From the NCBI GenBank assembly GCA_026400595.1, contig JAPLOT010000418.1, positions 1 to 7,346 of the forward strand: DNA of 7,346 bases. The letters run 5' to 3'. The position numbers and the translations under genes are program-made. Source of the DNA: Alphaproteobacteria bacterium. Lineage in GTDB: Bacteria > Pseudomonadota > Alphaproteobacteria > Rhizobiales > Aestuariivirgaceae. Of the stretch, positions 5,730 to 7,346 are shown piece after piece; the stretch's first letter is position 1; each line of letters starts with the position of its first letter. Below the pieces are notes generated by a model. The model had not been told where the DNA came from and ran no database searches. It saw only the letters and a list, made by a program, of their open reading frames with translations.

Positions 5730-7346
5730 TCAAAGCGCATAGCGGACGAACAGCATGACGCTGAACCAGTCCTCGGCCTTGTCGTCGAGCGCATCCTGGG
5801 CCGCCTCGCCGGGTATCGTATAGGCCACGTGCCCATGAACGTACCAGTTTCGCGAGGCGAACCACTTGACGGTCGTGTTGATTTCGTAGCCGTAAGTCTT
5901 GGCTGACAGCGTGCTCAGTGCCGGATTGCCGCCGACGTTGTTGAGACTGTCGGCCTGGAACAGCCAGAGCTGCGGTACGACTTCGACACTCGGAAGGGGG
6001 CGGAAGCGGCCTTGAATGCGATGTGCGATGACATTGCTGTCCTGCACGATCTTGAAGTGGTTGGCGCCCTGAACCCACTGCTCGCCGTTGCCGCCGGAGT
6101 AGAGCGGATCCCAGCGTTCGTAGGTCTCGGTGTCGGGATCGTCGCCAGAGAAATATGAGAGCCTGTAGCTGATGGCGGGTGCCCAGGTTGTGTCGGCGAA
6201 ACTGTAGCCGATCTCGCCATATCCGGCGGTCGCGAACATCTCGAAGTCGCGGTGGGTCTGGAGTGCAGCCTCGGCGCCGAAGAATGGTCCGGGCTGGCCC
6301 GGCGGGTTGGGCATATAGGTGATGCGCGCATCGAAGACGTTCAGGCCGTCGCGCGTGCCAATCACAGTCCCCTGGGGACTGAAATACGCGAAGTCCGATT
6401 CGACGGCGGTCAGGTAGCTTGAAGCAAGCATCAGTCCGTCGATGGGACGGCTTTCGATGTTGAGGCCTGCCAGTTTGGTCTTGCTGTCGACTACCGGAAG
6501 CTCGTCGGGGTCGAGGTAGAAGGCTTCGAGTCTGGTGTCATTGTAGACGCCCTGCGCGAGCGCCAGGAAGTCGGCCGCCCAGCGCGCATTGGCCTGGAGC
6601 GCGGCGCGGTCGTCGCCATTGGCCGCCGTATTGCTGATGAGGAAGGCATTGGCCAGCGTGAAGCGCTGGCGGCCCGCGCTGAAATTGAAGGCGAGCCGGT
6701 TGCCCTTCTCGTCGGTGCGCCCGGTGATGAAGCCCGCATAGGCGTCCTCGAAGAAGGTGTAGCCGCGGGTTTCGTCGGTGAAGAGTTCCTGCCCGGTCGA
6801 ACCTGAGGTGATGCCGCTGACGCCGCCATAGACATAGAGGCTCTCGGTCAGCGGTGTGATGCCATAGAGCCCGTAATGCACATAGCCTTCCGCCCAGTCG
6901 CTGTAGCCGCTGCCGGCCGGCGTTCCATTGACCAGGGGGTTTCCAGCCAGCATCTGGCTGGGCTGCCCGTACCAGGCATTGTCGTTGCCGTAATAGAGCG
7001 ACAGGGCCTCGAGCTTGGTCCTGACATAGGTCCCGTCGAGATCGTAGAGAACCGGCAGGTCGGCCGCGTTGCTGGTGAGCAGATAGCCATGGCCGGTCTC
7101 TGTGCGGGCGCCCTCGGCAAGGGTGATCCTGAAGGTGATGTCCAGGCCGCCCGCCCGGCCGAGCGAGTATTCATAGGTGACGTTCTCCACTTGCGGACTG
7201 CGCCGCGCCCGGGCGATGGCGAAGGCTGCGCGGTTCTCGTTGAAGAATTCGCCGGGGTACACGGCGAGGTAACGCCGGAAGCCATCTGTCACCCGATCGT
7301 TGTAGGCCTTGTCGCCGGTCGGATTGGTGATCACGAAGGAGACGGT
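5730..7346 (-). CDS. Outer-membrane beta-barrel protein, alginate-export-like, 5'-partial
   Basis: The frame is open to the window edge; 538 C-terminal residues are visible and the signal peptide lies outside. The GTG at 7334 is an internal codon of the open frame. Residues about 5-75 (TNPTGDKAYNDRV through GLDITFRITLAEG) look like a POTRA-type unit: helix, PGEFFNENRA turn, PQVENVTYEY, then a GGLDITFRI strand. From about residue 85 on the chain is a run of alternating amphipathic, aromatic-rich strands typical of large outer-membrane barrels. The segment GRQRFTLANAFLIS resembles the conserved FRQ-x-F-x-x-G-x-x-FLI region of alginate-export (AlgE-like) proteins. The end (SVMLFVRYAL) fits a last beta strand, with L instead of the usual F. 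It probably moves a sugar or other solute across the outer membrane. It stands first of the three - strand genes here, 50 bp before the Tat-signal gene. A polysaccharide role is inference. Confidence 0.7.
   Translation of the reverse strand, partial: TVSFVITNPTGDKAYNDRVTDGFRRYLAVYPGEFFNENRAAFAIARARRSPQVENVTYEYSLGRAGGLDITFRITLAEGARTETGHGYLLTSNAADLPVLYDLDGTYVRTKLEALSLYYGNDNAWYGQPSQMLAGNPLVNGTPAGSGYSDWAEGYVHYGLYGITPLTESLYVYGGVSGITSGSTGQELFTDETRGYTFFEDAYAGFITGRTDEKGNRLAFNFSAGRQRFTLANAFLISNTAANGDDRAALQANARWAADFLALAQGVYNDTRLEAFYLDPDELPVVDSKTKLAGLNIESRPIDGLMLASSYLTAVESDFAYFSPQGTVIGTRDGLNVFDARITYMPNPPGQPGPFFGAEAALQTHRDFEMFATAGYGEIGYSFADTTWAPAISYRLSYFSGDDPDTETYERWDPLYSGGNGEQWVQGANHFKIVQDSNVIAHRIQGRFRPLPSVEVVPQLWLFQADSLNNVGGNPALSTLSAKTYGYEINTTVKWFASRNWYVHGHVAYTIPGEAAQDALDDKAEDWFSVMLFVRYAL

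Noticed and set aside
5680..6078. Longer upstream extension of the Tat-signal ORF into the barrel gene
   Set aside because: The frame is open up to 6078, but that part overlaps the barrel gene, is arginine/serine-rich without pattern, and the ATG at 5679 has a good ribosome-binding site directly before a twin-arginine motif.

Overview
The window is high-GC DNA (by eye about 63-66% GC) with compact, well-spaced genes. It is most consistent with an alphaproteobacterium, judged from protein style, ATGA gene overlaps and a divergent alanine dehydrogenase / Lrp-type regulator pair. The organism cannot be named from this sequence. No mobile element, CRISPR array, tRNA or rRNA was seen. No gene-free stretch exceeds about 120 bases.

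Left part (1-1763, + strand): a BioF2/CelD-like acyltransferase, cut at its 5' end by the window edge, overlaps by ATGA a JmjC/cupin-8-like protein that has a complete Fe(II)/2-oxoglutarate dioxygenase signature. The two are almost certainly one translationally coupled unit. A strong hairpin (1796-1819) separates this unit from the convergent ald gene.

Middle part (1843-4301): alanine dehydrogenase (ald, - strand) is divergent from an Lrp/AsnC-family regulator (+ strand). The 121-bp spacer holds repeated GAATTTC-like elements and inverted repeats, which suggests an operator through which the regulator controls ald and itself. A small DXD-type sugar transferase follows the regulator with its ribosome-binding site touching the regulator's stop codon.

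Right part (4396-7346, - strand, read right to left): a large outer-membrane beta-barrel protein (alginate-export-like, with a POTRA-like segment before the barrel; 5' end outside the window), then an 85-residue protein with a twin-arginine signal that stops at the start of an SDR Rossmann fold, then a full-length SDR oxidoreductase that also has a twin-arginine signal. This looks like a cell-envelope operon. An NAD(P)-dependent SDR family apparently exported to the periplasm, with a truncated paralogue beside it and an outer-membrane channel upstream, is the most unusual thing in the window.
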